This document shows positions 44,955 through 56,599 of a DNA stretch of 64,000 nucleotides, piece by piece (within the stretch, counting starts at the first letter, position 1; each line of letters begins with the position of its first letter). This DNA is from Sanguibacter suarezii NBRC 16159 (GTDB lineage Bacteria > Actinomycetota > Actinomycetes > Actinomycetales > Cellulomonadaceae): contig NZ_BCRT01000001.1 in the NCBI RefSeq assembly GCF_001552735.1, positions 124,001 through 188,000 on the forward strand. The letters run 5' to 3'. The notes beneath the pieces are model-generated. The model did no database searches, was not told the DNA's origin, and was given only the letters and a program-made list of their open reading frames with translations. A program made the position numbers and the translations under genes.

Positions 44955-46255
44955 CGCAGCGTCCCAGCGGTCTGGCCGGCGGCAGCGGCCGCGGCGATGT
45001 CGGTGCGGTGGTGCGAGCCCGGCAGCACGATCTGGTCCACCCCGGCGTATGCCCGACGTCGGGCCTCGGCCAGGTCCTCCCCCACGGCCACGACCGAGAG
45101 CACCCGACCGCCCGCGCTGACCAGGTGGCCGTCGTCGTCGACCTTGGTGCCGGCGTGCAGCACGTGCACGCCCTCGAGCCGCTCGGCCTCGGTGACGCCA
45201 GTGATCGGGTCCCCGGACCGCACTGCGGAGGGGTAGCCGTTGGCGGCGACCACGACGGTCACCGCGGCGGAGTCGGCCCAGCGCAGGCGGGGCAGCTCGG
45301 CCAGGGTGCCGGTGGCCGCTGCCAGCAGCAGGACCGACAGCGGGGTCTGCAGACGGGACAGCACCACCTGCGTCTCAGGGTCACCGAAGCGGGCGTTGAA
45401 CTCGATCACCCGGGTGCCGCGGCTGGTCAGCGCGAGGCCGACGTAGAGCACCCCGACGAAGGGGATGCCACGGGCCTTCATCTCGTCGATGGTCGGCTGC
45501 GCGACCCGGGCCACGACCTCGTCGACCAGTCCGGGCGGTGCCCACGGCAGCGGGCTGTAGGCGCCCATCCCACCGGTGTTGGGGCCGGCGTCGGCGTCGA
45601 AGGCGCGCTTGAAGTCCTGGGCCGGGGCGAGCGGGACGACGGTGTCGCCGTCGCTGATGCAGAACAGCGACACCTCGGGGCCGTCGAGGAACTCCTCGAT
45701 GACCACGCGGGGGTCGCCGCCACGGTCGGGGTTGGCGAAGCAGGCCTGAGCGTGCTCGAGGGCCTCGACGCGGTCGCTCGTCACGACGACGCCCTTGCCC
45801 GCGGCCAGGCCGTCGTCCTTGACCACGTAGGGCGGGCCGAAGGCGTCGATCGCCTCGGCGACCTGGTCGACGGTCGAGCAGACGTGGGCCATCGCGGTGG
45901 GGACCTCGGCGGCGGCCATGACGTCCTTTGCGAAGGCCTTGGACCCTTCCAGGCGGGCCGCGTCGGCGCTCGGGCCGAAGACCGCGATCCCGGCGGCCTT
46001 GACGGCGTCGGCCACCCCGGCCACCAGCGGGGCCTCGGGGCCCACGACGACGAGCTCGGCGCCCAGCTGCTGCGCCAGCGCGGTCACCGCAGCGCCGTCG
46101 AGCGCGTCCACCGCGTGCACGGTGGCCAGCTCGGCGATGCCCGGGTTCCCGGGCGCCGCGTGCAGCTCGTGCGCGCCCACGGCGGGCGTCTCCTGAGCGA
46201 GGGAATGAATGATGGCGTGCTCGCGGGCACCGGAACCGACGACAAGAATCTTCAC
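44951..46255 (-). CDS. purD: Phosphoribosylamine-glycine ligase
   Basis: A 434-residue ATP-grasp enzyme (GAR synthetase). It starts at a GTG at 46255 giving [20 protein letters not shown]. Other landmarks: [63 protein letters not shown] and [13 protein letters not shown]. The open frame upstream runs into the C-rich repeat and is not coding. It is the first gene of purD-purC. Its upstream gap holds element B. Confidence 0.97.
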   Translation of the reverse strand: MKILVVGSGAREHAIIHSLAQETPAVGAHELHAAPGNPGIAELATVHAVDALDGAAVTALAQQLGAELVVVGPEAPLVAGVADAVKAAGIAVFGPSADAARLEGSKAFAKDVMAAAEVPTAMAHVCSTVDQVAEAIDAFGPPYVVKDDGLAAGKGVVVTSDRVEALEHAQACFANPDRGGDPRVVIEEFLDGPEVSLFCISDGDTVVPLAPAQDFKRAFDADAGPNTGGMGAYSPLPWAPPGLVDEVVARVAQPTIDEMKARGIPFVGVLYVGLALTSRGTRVIEFNARFGDPETQVVLSRLQTPLSVLLLAAATGTLAELPRLRWADSAAVTVVVAANGYPSAVRSGDPITGVTEAERLEGVHVLHAGTKVDDDGHLVSAGGRVLSVVAVGEDLAEARRRAYAGVDQIVLPGSHHRTDIAAAAAAGQTAGTLR

Positions 46256-46263
46256 GCCGCCGA

Positions 46264-46500
46264 GTCTAACGGCGAAGCCCCACCCCACCCCCGACCGTCC
46301 ACCCCCGCCTTCCCCACCCCCCACCCCCGATCCCGCCCCGATCCCCGAACTCGTGAATCACCCCACGAACTCGTGAGCCAGGGCCGCTCTCCGGTGGGAG
46401 AACGGCCCTGGCTCACGAGTTCGCGGACCCGCTCACGAGATCGTGAGGGGAGGGTGCGCGGGGGTGGTGCGGGTGGCGCTGGGTGGCGCGAGGGGTGCGG
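46264..46500. repeat. Intergenic element B: C-rich tract, nested palindrome, G-rich tract
   Basis: Between purD and purA. Positions 46275-46345 are a C-rich tract. At 46366-46386 and 46403-46423 lies a perfect 21-bp inverted repeat (CGAACTCGTGAGCC is part of the left arm) whose stem can extend by five pairs to a GGTG loop. Further copies of CTCGTGA flank it at 46349-46355 and 46431-46447, so the palindrome is nested. A G-rich tract follows (46447-46500). The plan matches elements A and C. Confidence 0.65.
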
Positions 46501-46501
46501 G

Positions 46502-47833
<1,332 letters not shown>

Positions 47834-47909
47834 TCAACATCGCGCTGGTGCACCGGACAGCCGGGCGGCAGTGACCCGATTTCCCCGATGAGTTTACCGT
47901 CGATCGTGA

Positions 47910-48362
47910 CTAACGCAGCCGCGCCACGGCGTCGGCCGAGACACCGGAGTCGGCCAGGAAGGTCTGGCAGCGGGCGGCCTCGTCCTCTTCGCCGATGATC
48001 TCGGCGGCCTCGGCGAGCGCGAGCAGCGCCCGCAGGAAGCCCTGGTTGGCCTCGTGGTCGACGGGGATCGGGCCCTGGCCGCGCCAGCCGGCCCGGCGCA
48101 GGGAGTCCAGGCCGCGGTGGTAGCCGGTCCGGGCGAAGGCGTAGGCGGTGACCTCGTCACCGCGGTCCAGGGCCTCCTCGGCGAGCAGCGCCCACACGTA
48201 CGACGACGACGGGTAGTCCCGTGCGACGTCGGCCACGGAGCGTCCGGCCGCGATCTCGGCGCGGGCTGCCAGGTCGGGGTGGTCGGCGCCGAGGAGGGTC
48301 GGGGCGATGCCGCCGAGCAGGTTGGTGTGGGCGGGACCGGAGGGGTGCGGGGCGTGGCTCAT
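47910..48362 (-). CDS. DUF3151 domain-containing protein
   Basis: A 150-residue, actinobacteria-specific soluble protein of unknown function. Recognised by NLLGGIAPTLLGADHPDLAA, YPSSSYVWALLAEEALDRG, ARTGYHRGLDSLRRAGWRGQ and VPVDHEANQGFLRALLALAE-type segments (here GPIPVDHEANQGFLRALLAL), which form TPR-like helices. Start taken at the ATG at 48362; one three codons earlier is possible. It lies directly upstream of purA, an arrangement shared with other actinobacteria, and is divergent from the first STAS gene. Confidence 0.85.
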   Translation of the reverse strand: MSHAPHPSGPAHTNLLGGIAPTLLGADHPDLAARAEIAAGRSVADVARDYPSSSYVWALLAEEALDRGDEVTAYAFARTGYHRGLDSLRRAGWRGQGPIPVDHEANQGFLRALLALAEAAEIIGEEDEAARCQTFLADSGVSADAVARLR

Positions 48363-48457
48363 AGCTGCCATTGTGCCCCCTGCACCATGGAGAGATCACT
48401 CACAGAGTCAACCTATGAAAGGTGCAGGGCCCCACAGGCGTGACTAGAGTCGTAGGC

Positions 48458-48814
48458 ATGATCCAGATAGCAACGTCGCCCGCCACCACCACTCTGGTGA
48501 TAGCAGGGGATCTGGACCTTGCTGAACGCGACCAGTTCCCTGAGATCGCCGCGCGGGTCGTCGGACTCCGCCGCCAGCTCCTCGTGATCGACATGTGCCG
48601 GGTCACCTTCATGGACTCCACCGGCGCGGCCTTCCTCATCTCGCTGGCCGACTCCGGCCGCAAGCGCGGCGGCGCGACGGTGCTGCGCGGCTGTGACGAC
48701 CGCGACATGTTCGTGCTCGAGGTCTGCGGTGCGCTCGAGCTGTTCCGCATCGACGCCGACCACAGCTGTGCTCCCGCGACCCCGGCGTCGGGCACCCCGA
48801 TCTCACCTGCGTGA
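48458..48814 (+). CDS. STAS-domain anti-sigma factor antagonist 1
   Basis: A 118-residue STAS protein, RsbV/SpoIIAA-like. The phosphorylatable Ser54 lies in VTFMDSTGAAFL, as in anti-sigma factor antagonists that are phosphorylated by a HATPase kinase and dephosphorylated by a SpoIIE-type phosphatase. I start at the ATG at 48458. It is convergent with the SpoIIE-type gene, which could act on it, and about 2.4 kb from a second STAS gene. No sigma factor gene is in the window. Confidence 0.87.
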   Translation: MIQIATSPATTTLVIAGDLDLAERDQFPEIAARVVGLRRQLLVIDMCRVTFMDSTGAAFLISLADSGRKRGGATVLRGCDDRDMFVLEVCGALELFRIDADHSCAPATPASGTPISPA

Positions 48815-48830
48815 GGACGGAGCGCGCCCT

Positions 48831-51098
48831 CTAGCGCGCTGAGGGGCGGATCTTCGCCCACACGAGCTTGCCCGAGCCGCTCGGGCGCCAGCCCCAGTCG
48901 GCGAGCCGCTCGACGATCTGCATGCCGTAGCCGCCCAGCCGGTTGGCGTGCCCGTCGGTGGTGACCGGCGGTGCCGGGTTGGAGTCCTCGACCTCGATGC
49001 GCAGGCCGTCCCCGGTGTCGAAGAGCCGCAGCGAGATGTGCCCCCAGCCGTGCAGGACGCCGTTGGCCACGATCTCGGAGACCACGAGCTCAGCGTTCGC
49101 GACGTCGTCGAGCTCCCAGGCCTGACAGGTGCGCAGCACCGCGTGGCGGGCGCGCCCGATCGAGGCCGGCTCGCTCGGCAGCAGCCAGCGCCGCGACCGC
49201 GGGCTCATCGCTGGCGGCGCGCCGTCGGCCACCGGGTCCGGCACCCGCACGACGACGACGGCCACGTCGTCCTCGGGGGCGTCGGCGAGGCGGGCGAGGA
49301 GCTCTTCCCCGATCCCGGCCGCGTCGGTCGCGGCGCTGCGCTCGGCCGCGTCGACCAGCGCTGCCAGCCCTGCGCGCAGCGCACGGTTGCGTCGTTCGAT
49401 GAGTCCGTCGGTGTAGAAGATCAGCGCGTCGCCAGGCTCCAGGGTCTCCGCCGCGGTCCCGCGGGCGCGGGACCCGAAGCCGATCAGCGCGCCGCCGGCG
49501 CCGCTGAGCTGGGAGACCTTGCCTCCTCGGAGCAGGAGCGGGGGCAGGTGACCGGCGCGGGAGTACTCCAGCCGCCACCGTCCGGCCGGCTCGGTGGGAG
49601 TCGCCGTCTCCGCCTTGATCTGGCGCAGAGTGGCGTAGACCAGGCTCGCTGAGCGCGGCACCCGCATCCCCACCATGAGCTGGTCGACGCGTTCGAGCAC
49701 CAGCTCGGGCGTCGTCAGCTCGAAGGCGTAGGACCGCACGACCGACCGGAGCTGACCCATCGTGGCCGCAGCCTCGATGTCGTGCCCGACGACGTCCCCG
49801 ATGACCAGCCCGGCGACCTCGTCGTCGATGTGCAGGACGTCGTACCAGTCACCGCCGACCTGGGCATGGTCGGAGGTCGGGGCGTAGTACGTCCACACGT
49901 CCAGGCCCGCGATGTCCGCCTGCTCAGGGAGCATCGCCCGCTGCAGCGTCTCGGCGAGCTGGTGCTCACGGGCGTACAGGCGCACGTTGTCGATCGCCAT
50001 GCCCACGCGGCGCGCGACGACGTGCAGCAGCGTCATGGTGGTCGCGTCGACGTCGCTGAGCGCCGCGACCGAAGAGTCCGTGGGGGTGGTGACCAGCAGG
50101 CCCAGCACGCGACGGCGGCCTGGGACCGCGTGGACGACGACCATCGGCCAGTCGTCGCGGTCTGCCGCGGCCTCGCCGCCGGTCTCGGTGGCGTCGGGGA
50201 TGCCCAGCCGCTCGCGCATCTCGTGGGCCAGGACCCGAGCGGCGGTGCCCATCGGGTAGTCGGTGCGCAGCGGGAAGGTGATCGGGCCGGCGACCTGCCC
50301 GTCGAGGAGGTCTTGCAGCGGGTCGATCGCCGGAGCGATCGACAGGGTGTGCTCGACGCTGACGCCGGGCGTGCGGGAGTCGCCGAGCGCGTCCACGCTC
50401 ACCCCCGCCTCCCGGGCCGGCCGGTTCGAGCCGCCCTGGGTGGTCACTGAGACGTTGATCCCCTCGGAGAAGACCAGCCCGTTGTCGTTGAGGAAGAACC
50501 CCGCCCACCCCACGACGCCGTGCTGCAGGTGCTGGGCGACCTCACGCAGCACATAGGGATAGTCCAGGTCGGTGAGCAGGTCGGAGACGAGGGAGACCAG
50601 GTCGAGGGTGGTCCGGGCGGCACGCTCAACCGCGATGGACCGCGCCTGTTCCTCGCGCTCGAGGACCTCCTGGGACACGTCGGTGATCATCGCCACCCAG
50701 TGCCGCACGGTGTTGTCTCTGTCACGCACCTGCGCCACGGAGTACTCGAACCACGCCATGCCGCCGTCGGCGCGCGCGCTGAGCATCCGCCAGGTCTGGG
50801 GCAGGTCGTCCTCGTCGCCGACGAGGTCGGCGCGCAGCGCCGCGAAGTCGAAACCTGCGCTCCCAGGCGCCTCCAAGATGGTCAGCGCCAGCCCGACGAC
50901 GTCGCGCGCGGGGTACCCGGTGGCGCGGGAGAACGCCTCGTTGGCCCAGACGATGGTGGGGACGTCGGGGGCAGGGTCGAGGATGAGCGTGGCGATACCA
51001 GCAGCCTGGAGGGCGCGGTCACGGACGACCGGCAGATCGGTCGGTTCGTCGCCTGCGTCCGGTCCCGAGACCGGTAGATGTGCTTGAGCGCTCCGCAT
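48831..51098 (-). CDS. PAS-GAF-SpoIIE phosphatase with C-terminal HATPase (partner-switching regulator)
   Basis: A 755-residue soluble regulator. Domains in order: PAS (about 30-150, WANEAFSRATGYP), GAF (about 160-380), PP2C/SpoIIE phosphatase (about 390-600) and an RsbW-like HATPase (about 650-750). Phosphatase metal residues appear intact: GGDWYDV, IGDVVGHD, FYTDGLIE and DDVAVVVVRV. The kinase-like domain keeps its N box (SEIVANGVLHG), VEDSNP and GGYGMQIVE. The ATG at 51098 has GGAG at 6 nt; an ATG at 51110 has the ribosome site touching it. It lies between two STAS genes, its likely substrates. Confidence 0.9.
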   Translation of the reverse strand: MRSAQAHLPVSGPDAGDEPTDLPVVRDRALQAAGIATLILDPAPDVPTIVWANEAFSRATGYPARDVVGLALTILEAPGSAGFDFAALRADLVGDEDDLPQTWRMLSARADGGMAWFEYSVAQVRDRDNTVRHWVAMITDVSQEVLEREEQARSIAVERAARTTLDLVSLVSDLLTDLDYPYVLREVAQHLQHGVVGWAGFFLNDNGLVFSEGINVSVTTQGGSNRPAREAGVSVDALGDSRTPGVSVEHTLSIAPAIDPLQDLLDGQVAGPITFPLRTDYPMGTAARVLAHEMRERLGIPDATETGGEAAADRDDWPMVVVHAVPGRRRVLGLLVTTPTDSSVAALSDVDATTMTLLHVVARRVGMAIDNVRLYAREHQLAETLQRAMLPEQADIAGLDVWTYYAPTSDHAQVGGDWYDVLHIDDEVAGLVIGDVVGHDIEAAATMGQLRSVVRSYAFELTTPELVLERVDQLMVGMRVPRSASLVYATLRQIKAETATPTEPAGRWRLEYSRAGHLPPLLLRGGKVSQLSGAGGALIGFGSRARGTAAETLEPGDALIFYTDGLIERRNRALRAGLAALVDAAERSAATDAAGIGEELLARLADAPEDDVAVVVVRVPDPVADGAPPAMSPRSRRWLLPSEPASIGRARHAVLRTCQAWELDDVANAELVVSEIVANGVLHGWGHISLRLFDTGDGLRIEVEDSNPAPPVTTDGHANRLGGYGMQIVERLADWGWRPSGSGKLVWAKIRPSAR

Positions 51099-51126
51099 CG
51101 AGAACTCCATCCTCCCTTCCTTCTCC

Positions 51127-51167
51127 GTGCGCTAGCCAATTGTCCATCACTGTGCGCTAGCCAATTG
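51127..51167. repeat. Direct repeat in the divergent promoter of the SpoIIE and STAS 2 genes
   Basis: GTGCGCTAGCCAATTG occurs twice exactly, at 51127-51142 and 51152-51167, 25 bp apart in a 112-bp divergent gap. The spacing (about 2.4 helical turns) and position between two related genes suggest a double binding site for a regulator, or duplicated promoter elements. Confidence 0.55.
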
Positions 51168-51210
51168 CTCGCCGACCGGACACAATGGTCATCTGCCGAA
51201 GGGAGCATTC

Positions 51211-51678
51211 GTGGGCGACGCTAACACCCCTGCCGCTGGTCAGCCTCTCCAGTCCGTACGCCCGCCGTCACTCTCAGTGTCAGGCGGTGAGTCCAAGCCT
51301 GCCACCACCGGGGCTATCGAGCCCGGAAGTGTGCACGTCATCGTGGGTACCACGCACGCGCGAGTCGTGCTGTCCGGAGAGATCGACGCGGACCTCGCGG
51401 CTGATCTCGCAGAGGCGACACGAGACGTGCAGGACTCGAAGCTCGCGGTCGAGATCGATGCGCACCACGTGACGTTCATGGACTCCACCGGTGTGGCGTT
51501 CCTCGCACGCCTGTCCGCGGTCACCCAGGAACCGGTCCGGATCTTCAACACACCCCCGACCGTACGCTTCCTGCTCGAGGTGACGAGCATCGGGAGCATG
51601 CTCGAGATCGTCGAGGACACCCCCGGCGCGACCGGCGCGCCACCGCACATGCTCGGTCACCTGCGGCTCACCGACTGA
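51211..51678 (+). CDS. STAS-domain anti-sigma factor antagonist 2
   Basis: A 155-residue STAS protein starting at a GTG with GGGAG 5 nt upstream. Residues 1-40 are a disordered Ser/Pro-rich leader. The STAS core carries VVLSGEIDADLAADLAEAT and the phospho-acceptor Ser92 in VTFMDSTGVAFL. Its acceptor motif is nearly the same as in STAS 1, and both flank the SpoIIE-type phosphatase/kinase. It is divergent from that gene and ends 50 bp before a terminator. Confidence 0.87.
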   Translation: MGDANTPAAGQPLQSVRPPSLSVSGGESKPATTGAIEPGSVHVIVGTTHARVVLSGEIDADLAADLAEATRDVQDSKLAVEIDAHHVTFMDSTGVAFLARLSAVTQEPVRIFNTPPTVRFLLEVTSIGSMLEIVEDTPGATGAPPHMLGHLRLTD

Positions 51679-51728
51679 CGGTTCCGCAGGCGGCACGACT
51701 GGACTCCTGACCCCATGCACGACCAGAC

Positions 51729-51767
51729 GCACGAAGGCCCCGGTGGAATCCACCGGGGCCTTCGTGC
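51729..51767. terminator. Bidirectional terminator between STAS 2 and fba
   Basis: A 19-bp perfect inverted repeat (left arm begins GCACGAAGGCCCCGG) with a single central base, 51729-51747 with 51749-51767, lies between convergent genes. Confidence 0.75.
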
Positions 51768-51794
51768 ACTCAGAGATGATCAGATGAGATCAGC

Positions 51795-52817
<1,023 letters not shown>

Positions 52818-52920
52818 CAAAAACTCCTGTGAGAGAGGGGGCAGAACGCTTTCCCACCAAGTTTGTCATGAAACCGCGGCGAAGGTCCTAGGCCGTTCGG
52901 CCCGTGGTCAGCGCGAGCGG

Positions 52921-53637
52921 TCAGATCTGGCCGTGCTGGACCACCCAGGCGTGCATCGCGATCGCCGCGGCAGCCCCGGCGTTGATGGACCGCGTGGAGC
53001 CGAACTGGGTGATGTGGAGGATGTCCGTGCTGGCCAGCCGAGCCTCCTCGGTGAGCCCGGTGCTCTCCTGACCGAAGAGCAGCGCGCACTCGCGCGGGAA
53101 GACGTAGCCCTCGATCGGGATCGAGCCGGGGACGTTGTCGATCCCGATGACCGGCACCCCGGCCTCGCGCGCCCACTCGAGGAAGGCCGCGACGTCGGGG
53201 TGGTGGCGGATGTGCTGGTAGCGGTCGGTGACCATGGCTCCCCGGCGATTCCACCGGCGTCGTCCGACGATGTGGATCTCGGCGGCGGCGAAGGCGTTCG
53301 CGGTGCGCACCACGGACCCGATGTTGAGGTCGTGCCCCCAGTTCTCGATCGCCACGTGCAGCGGGTGGCGGCGGGTGTCGAGCTCGGCGACGATCGCCTC
53401 CATCGTCAGGTAGCGGAACTCGTCGACGACGTTGCGCCGGTCCCCCGCCGCCAGCAGCTCGACGTCGTAGCGCGGGTCGAGCTCGCCCGTCTCGGTGCGC
53501 GGCCAGGCCGCCTCACCGCCGGGCCACGGTCCGACGCCCACCTCGAGCTGCGGCTCGGTCTCCTCGGGACGGACCGGCTCGCCACCCCCTGCCTCGGTCG
53601 CCTCGGTCGTCCTCTGGTCTGCGAGCGGCTGCGCCAT
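52921..53637 (-). CDS. TrmH-family (SpoU) RNA ribose methyltransferase
   Basis: A 238-residue SPOUT methyltransferase. The knot motifs are NIGSVVRTANAFAAAEIHIVG, CALLFGQESTGLTEE and SINAGAAAAIAMHAWVV, the usual SAM-binding regions. The N-terminal 70 residues are an acidic/Pro-rich extension. It probably 2'-O-methylates a tRNA or rRNA; the substrate is not predictable. Its ATG overlaps the purT stop (TAATG), so the two genes are cotranscribed and translationally coupled, an odd pairing with no evident functional link. Confidence 0.88.
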   Translation of the reverse strand: MAQPLADQRTTEATEAGGGEPVRPEETEPQLEVGVGPWPGGEAAWPRTETGELDPRYDVELLAAGDRRNVVDEFRYLTMEAIVAELDTRRHPLHVAIENWGHDLNIGSVVRTANAFAAAEIHIVGRRRWNRRGAMVTDRYQHIRHHPDVAAFLEWAREAGVPVIGIDNVPGSIPIEGYVFPRECALLFGQESTGLTEEARLASTDILHITQFGSTRSINAGAAAAIAMHAWVVQHGQI

Positions 53638-54893
53638 TAGACCAGCTCGATCCGCAGCGCGGCCGCCGCCGCCCGGGCCCGTGCGCGGGCCTCGTCCACG
53701 TCCGCTCCGCGAGCGAGGGCCACCGCGACCCGCCGGCGACCGGAGACCGACGGCTTGCCGAAGATCCGCACCTGCGCCGTCGGCACCGACAGCGCCTGCT
53801 CGACGCCGGTGACCACGGGCACCCCGTCGCCTTCGGCCAGCACCGCGCACGACGCCGCGGCCTGCTGCCCGGGACCACCGATCCGGGTGACGTCCCCGGC
53901 AGGCAGCCCCAGGATCGCGCGGGCGTGCAGGGCGAACTCGCTGAGGTCCTGGGAGACGAGGGTGACCAGGCCGGTGTCGTGCGGCCGCGGGGAGACCTCG
54001 GAGAACAGCACGTCCTCCCCCACCACGAACAGCTCGACGCCGAACACGCCGTAGCCGCCCAGGTCACCGGTGACCGCCGCCGCCATCTCCTGCGCGCGCT
54101 GCAGCACGACGTCGGGCACGTGCTGGCCCTGCCAGGACTCGCGGTAGTCGCCGTCCACCTGCGTGTGGCCGATGGGGTCGAGGAAGGTGGTGCCGCCGGC
54201 GTGGCGCACGGTGAGCAGGGTGAGCTCGTAGTCGAAGTCGACGAAGCCCTCCACGATGACCCGCACCCCGGGAGCGTCCGGGCCCGTGGAGACGACCCGG
54301 CCGCCGGTCTGGGCGTAGTCCCAGGCGGCGTCGACGTCGTCGGCCGTGCGGATCACCGACTGCCCCTTCCCCGAGGAGCTCATGACCGGCTTGACCACGC
54401 AGGGCAGGCCGACGGCTGCCGTCGCCGCGCGCAGGTCCGCCAGGGTGTCGACGAAGCGGTAGGGCGAGGTGGGCAGGGCGAGGGTCTCGGCGGCCAGGCG
54501 GCGGATGCCCTCCCGGTCCATGGTCAGCGCCGTCGCACGCGCGGTCGGGATGACGGTCACCCGGCCGGCGGCCTCCACCTCGGCGAGCACCTGGGTGGCG
54601 ATCGCCTCGATCTCCGGCACGACGACGTCGGGGGCAACCTCGGCGAGGAGGGTGCGCAGCGCATCGGCGTCGAGCATGTCCACCACGCGCGAGTCGTGGG
54701 CGACCTGCATGGCCGGGGCGCCGGCGTAGCGGTCGGCGGCGATGACCTCCACGCCCAGACGCTGCAGCTCGATGGCGACCTCTTTGCCGAGCTCACCGGC
54801 ACCGAGCAGCAGGACACGGGGAGCGCCGGGGCTGCCGGGGGCAGCGAAGGCGGGCGGGCGCACGAAAGGAGCGGGAGGGGTGTGGCTGGTCAT
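53637..54893 (-). CDS. purT: Formate-dependent phosphoribosylglycinamide formyltransferase
   Basis: A 418-residue ATP-grasp enzyme that makes FGAR from GAR, formate and ATP, replacing the folate-dependent PurN route. Landmarks: [66 protein letters not shown] and [18 protein letters not shown] start at the ATG at 54893, ahead of a 25-residue Pro-rich leader. It is coupled to the TrmH-family gene downstream. A purN gene is not in this window. Confidence 0.96.
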   Translation of the reverse strand: MTSHTPPAPFVRPPAFAAPGSPGAPRVLLLGAGELGKEVAIELQRLGVEVIAADRYAGAPAMQVAHDSRVVDMLDADALRTLLAEVAPDVVVPEIEAIATQVLAEVEAAGRVTVIPTARATALTMDREGIRRLAAETLALPTSPYRFVDTLADLRAATAAVGLPCVVKPVMSSSGKGQSVIRTADDVDAAWDYAQTGGRVVSTGPDAPGVRVIVEGFVDFDYELTLLTVRHAGGTTFLDPIGHTQVDGDYRESWQGQHVPDVVLQRAQEMAAAVTGDLGGYGVFGVELFVVGEDVLFSEVSPRPHDTGLVTLVSQDLSEFALHARAILGLPAGDVTRIGGPGQQAAASCAVLAEGDGVPVVTGVEQALSVPTAQVRIFGKPSVSGRRRVAVALARGADVDEARARARAAAAALRIELV

Positions 54894-55002
54894 GGCTCTA
54901 TTGTGGCGCGCCGGCAAGCGGTATGTGGGCATCGTGTGTCAGGTGCACGGCACCGCGTGGACACACCGGGAGGCGCTGCGGCGACCCCGTAGGCTGGGGC
55001 AC

Positions 55003-55731
55003 GTGATCACCGACGCACTCATCTCCGCAAGCGACCAGGTCATGGCCTTGGGTCCCAGCTGGCTCAATGCCGACTCCTTGATCGAGTCCTTCGGCGCATA
55101 CGCGCTGATCGGGATCGTCCTGGTGGTGTTCATCGAGACGGGGCTGCTGTTCCCGTTCCTGCCCGGGGACTCGTTGCTGTTCACCGCGGGGATGCTCGTC
55201 GCGCAAGAACAGCTCGACTTCCCGCTGTGGCTGCTGTGCGTGCTGCTGTTCGTGGCAGCCTTCGCCGGTGACCAGGTGGCGTACTTCATCGGTCACAAGG
55301 CGGGTCCGAGGATCTTCAACAAGCCGGACTCGCGGTTCTTCAAGCAGTCCTACATCGACCAGACGAACGCGTTCTTCGACAAGTACGGCGGCCGGGCGAT
55401 CATCCTGGCGCGCTTCGCGCCCTTCGTGCGGACCTACGCCCCGGTCGCGGCCGGCGTCGGGAAGATGCCCTACCGCCACTTCGTCTCGTACAACGTCATC
55501 GGTGCGCTGCTGTGGGGCGTGGGGATCACGGTGCTCGGGTACTTCCTCGGTCAGATCACCTTCGTGCACGACAACATCGAGGCCATCCTCGTCCTCATCG
55601 TGTTCGTCTCCGTGCTGCCGATCATCATCGAGGTGAGCCGCGGCTGGCTCGCCAAGCGCAAGGCCGCCCCGGCTGGCGACGCGACACAGACCGCCGCGCA
55701 GTCCCCGACCGACCCGAAGGAGATCCGCTGA
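55003..55731 (+). CDS. DedA family membrane protein
   Basis: A 242-residue inner-membrane protein of the DedA/VTT family, thought to translocate lipid carriers such as undecaprenyl phosphate or phospholipids. Landmarks: VFIETGLLFPFLPGDSLLFT, GDQVAYFIGHKAGPRIFN, ARFAPFVRTYAPVAAG and LLWGVGITVLGYFLG. Starts at a GTG at 55003 (VITDALISASD). The stop overlaps the ATG of the HAD gene (TGATG at 55729-55733), so the two form an operon. The C-terminal 25 residues are a Lys/Pro-rich tail. Confidence 0.9.
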   Translation: MITDALISASDQVMALGPSWLNADSLIESFGAYALIGIVLVVFIETGLLFPFLPGDSLLFTAGMLVAQEQLDFPLWLLCVLLFVAAFAGDQVAYFIGHKAGPRIFNKPDSRFFKQSYIDQTNAFFDKYGGRAIILARFAPFVRTYAPVAAGVGKMPYRHFVSYNVIGALLWGVGITVLGYFLGQITFVHDNIEAILVLIVFVSVLPIIIEVSRGWLAKRKAAPAGDATQTAAQSPTDPKEIR

Positions 55732-56504
55732 TGACCCGGACCATCGAGTCGTGGCTCACCGACATGGACGGGGTGCTCGTCCACGAGGGCCACGCGATCC
55801 CGGGTGCTGCGGAGTTCATCAGGACGCTGCGGGACTCCGAGCGGCCGTTCCTCATCCTCACGAACAACTCCATCTTCACCGCGCGTGACCTGCGGGCCCG
55901 TCTCTACACCTCCGGGATCGACGTGCCCGAGGCGTCCATCTGGACGTCCGCGCTGGCCACCGCGCAGTTCCTGTCCGACCAGGTCCCCGGCGGCAGCGCC
56001 TACGTGATCGGCGAGGCCGGGCTGACCACCGCGCTCTACGAAGCGGGCTACACCCTCACCGAGTCCGACCCGGACTACGTGGTGCTCGGCGAGACGCGCA
56101 CGTACTCCTTCGAGGCGATCACCAAGGCGGTCCGCCTCATCCTCGGTGGCGCCCGGTTCATCTGCACCAACCCCGACGCGACCGGGCCGTCCGCCGAGGG
56201 CCCGCTGCCCGCCGCCGGCGCGGTGGCCGCGATGATCACCCGCGCGACCGGGCGCGAGCCGTACTTCGTGGGCAAGCCGAACCCGATGATGTTCCGCTCA
56301 GCCCTCAACCGCATCGACGCCCACTCCGAGTCCACCGCGATGATCGGCGACCGGATGGACACCGACGTGGTGGCCGGCATCGAGGCAGGTCTGCACACCT
56401 TCCTCGTGCTCACCGGCTCGACCAAGCTCAAGGACGTGGACAAGTACCCCTTCCGCCCGAGCACGGTGGTGGACTCGATCGCGAACCTCATCGAACGCAT
56501 CTGA
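55731..56504 (+). CDS. HAD-superfamily phosphatase (NagD type)
   Basis: A 257-residue HAD-IIA hydrolase. The nucleophile motif is LTDMDGVLVHEG, with the first Asp as nucleophile and the second as acid/base. Other motifs: LILTNNS, GKPNPMMFRSAL (catalytic Lys) and MIGDRMDTDVVAGIEAG. NagD-type enzymes dephosphorylate nucleotides or sugar phosphates in the cytoplasm. Coupled to the DedA gene by TGATG and followed by a strong terminator. Confidence 0.9.
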   Translation: MTRTIESWLTDMDGVLVHEGHAIPGAAEFIRTLRDSERPFLILTNNSIFTARDLRARLYTSGIDVPEASIWTSALATAQFLSDQVPGGSAYVIGEAGLTTALYEAGYTLTESDPDYVVLGETRTYSFEAITKAVRLILGGARFICTNPDATGPSAEGPLPAAGAVAAMITRATGREPYFVGKPNPMMFRSALNRIDAHSESTAMIGDRMDTDVVAGIEAGLHTFLVLTGSTKLKDVDKYPFRPSTVVDSIANLIERI

Positions 56505-56520
56505 GCGAGACGGTCTGACA

Positions 56521-56559
56521 GCAGGGCCGGGCCGGGGTGATTCCCCGACCCGGCCCTGC
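56521..56559 (+). terminator. Terminator after the DedA-HAD operon
   Basis: A 17-bp GC stem with one mismatch and a TGATT loop (GCAGGGCCGGGCCGGGG at 56521-56537 with 56543-56559) begins 17 bp after the HAD stop. Confidence 0.75.
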
Positions 56560-56599
56560 GGCGTTCCCGGGAGGGGGGCTCGGGTGGCCTCGGCGTCCC

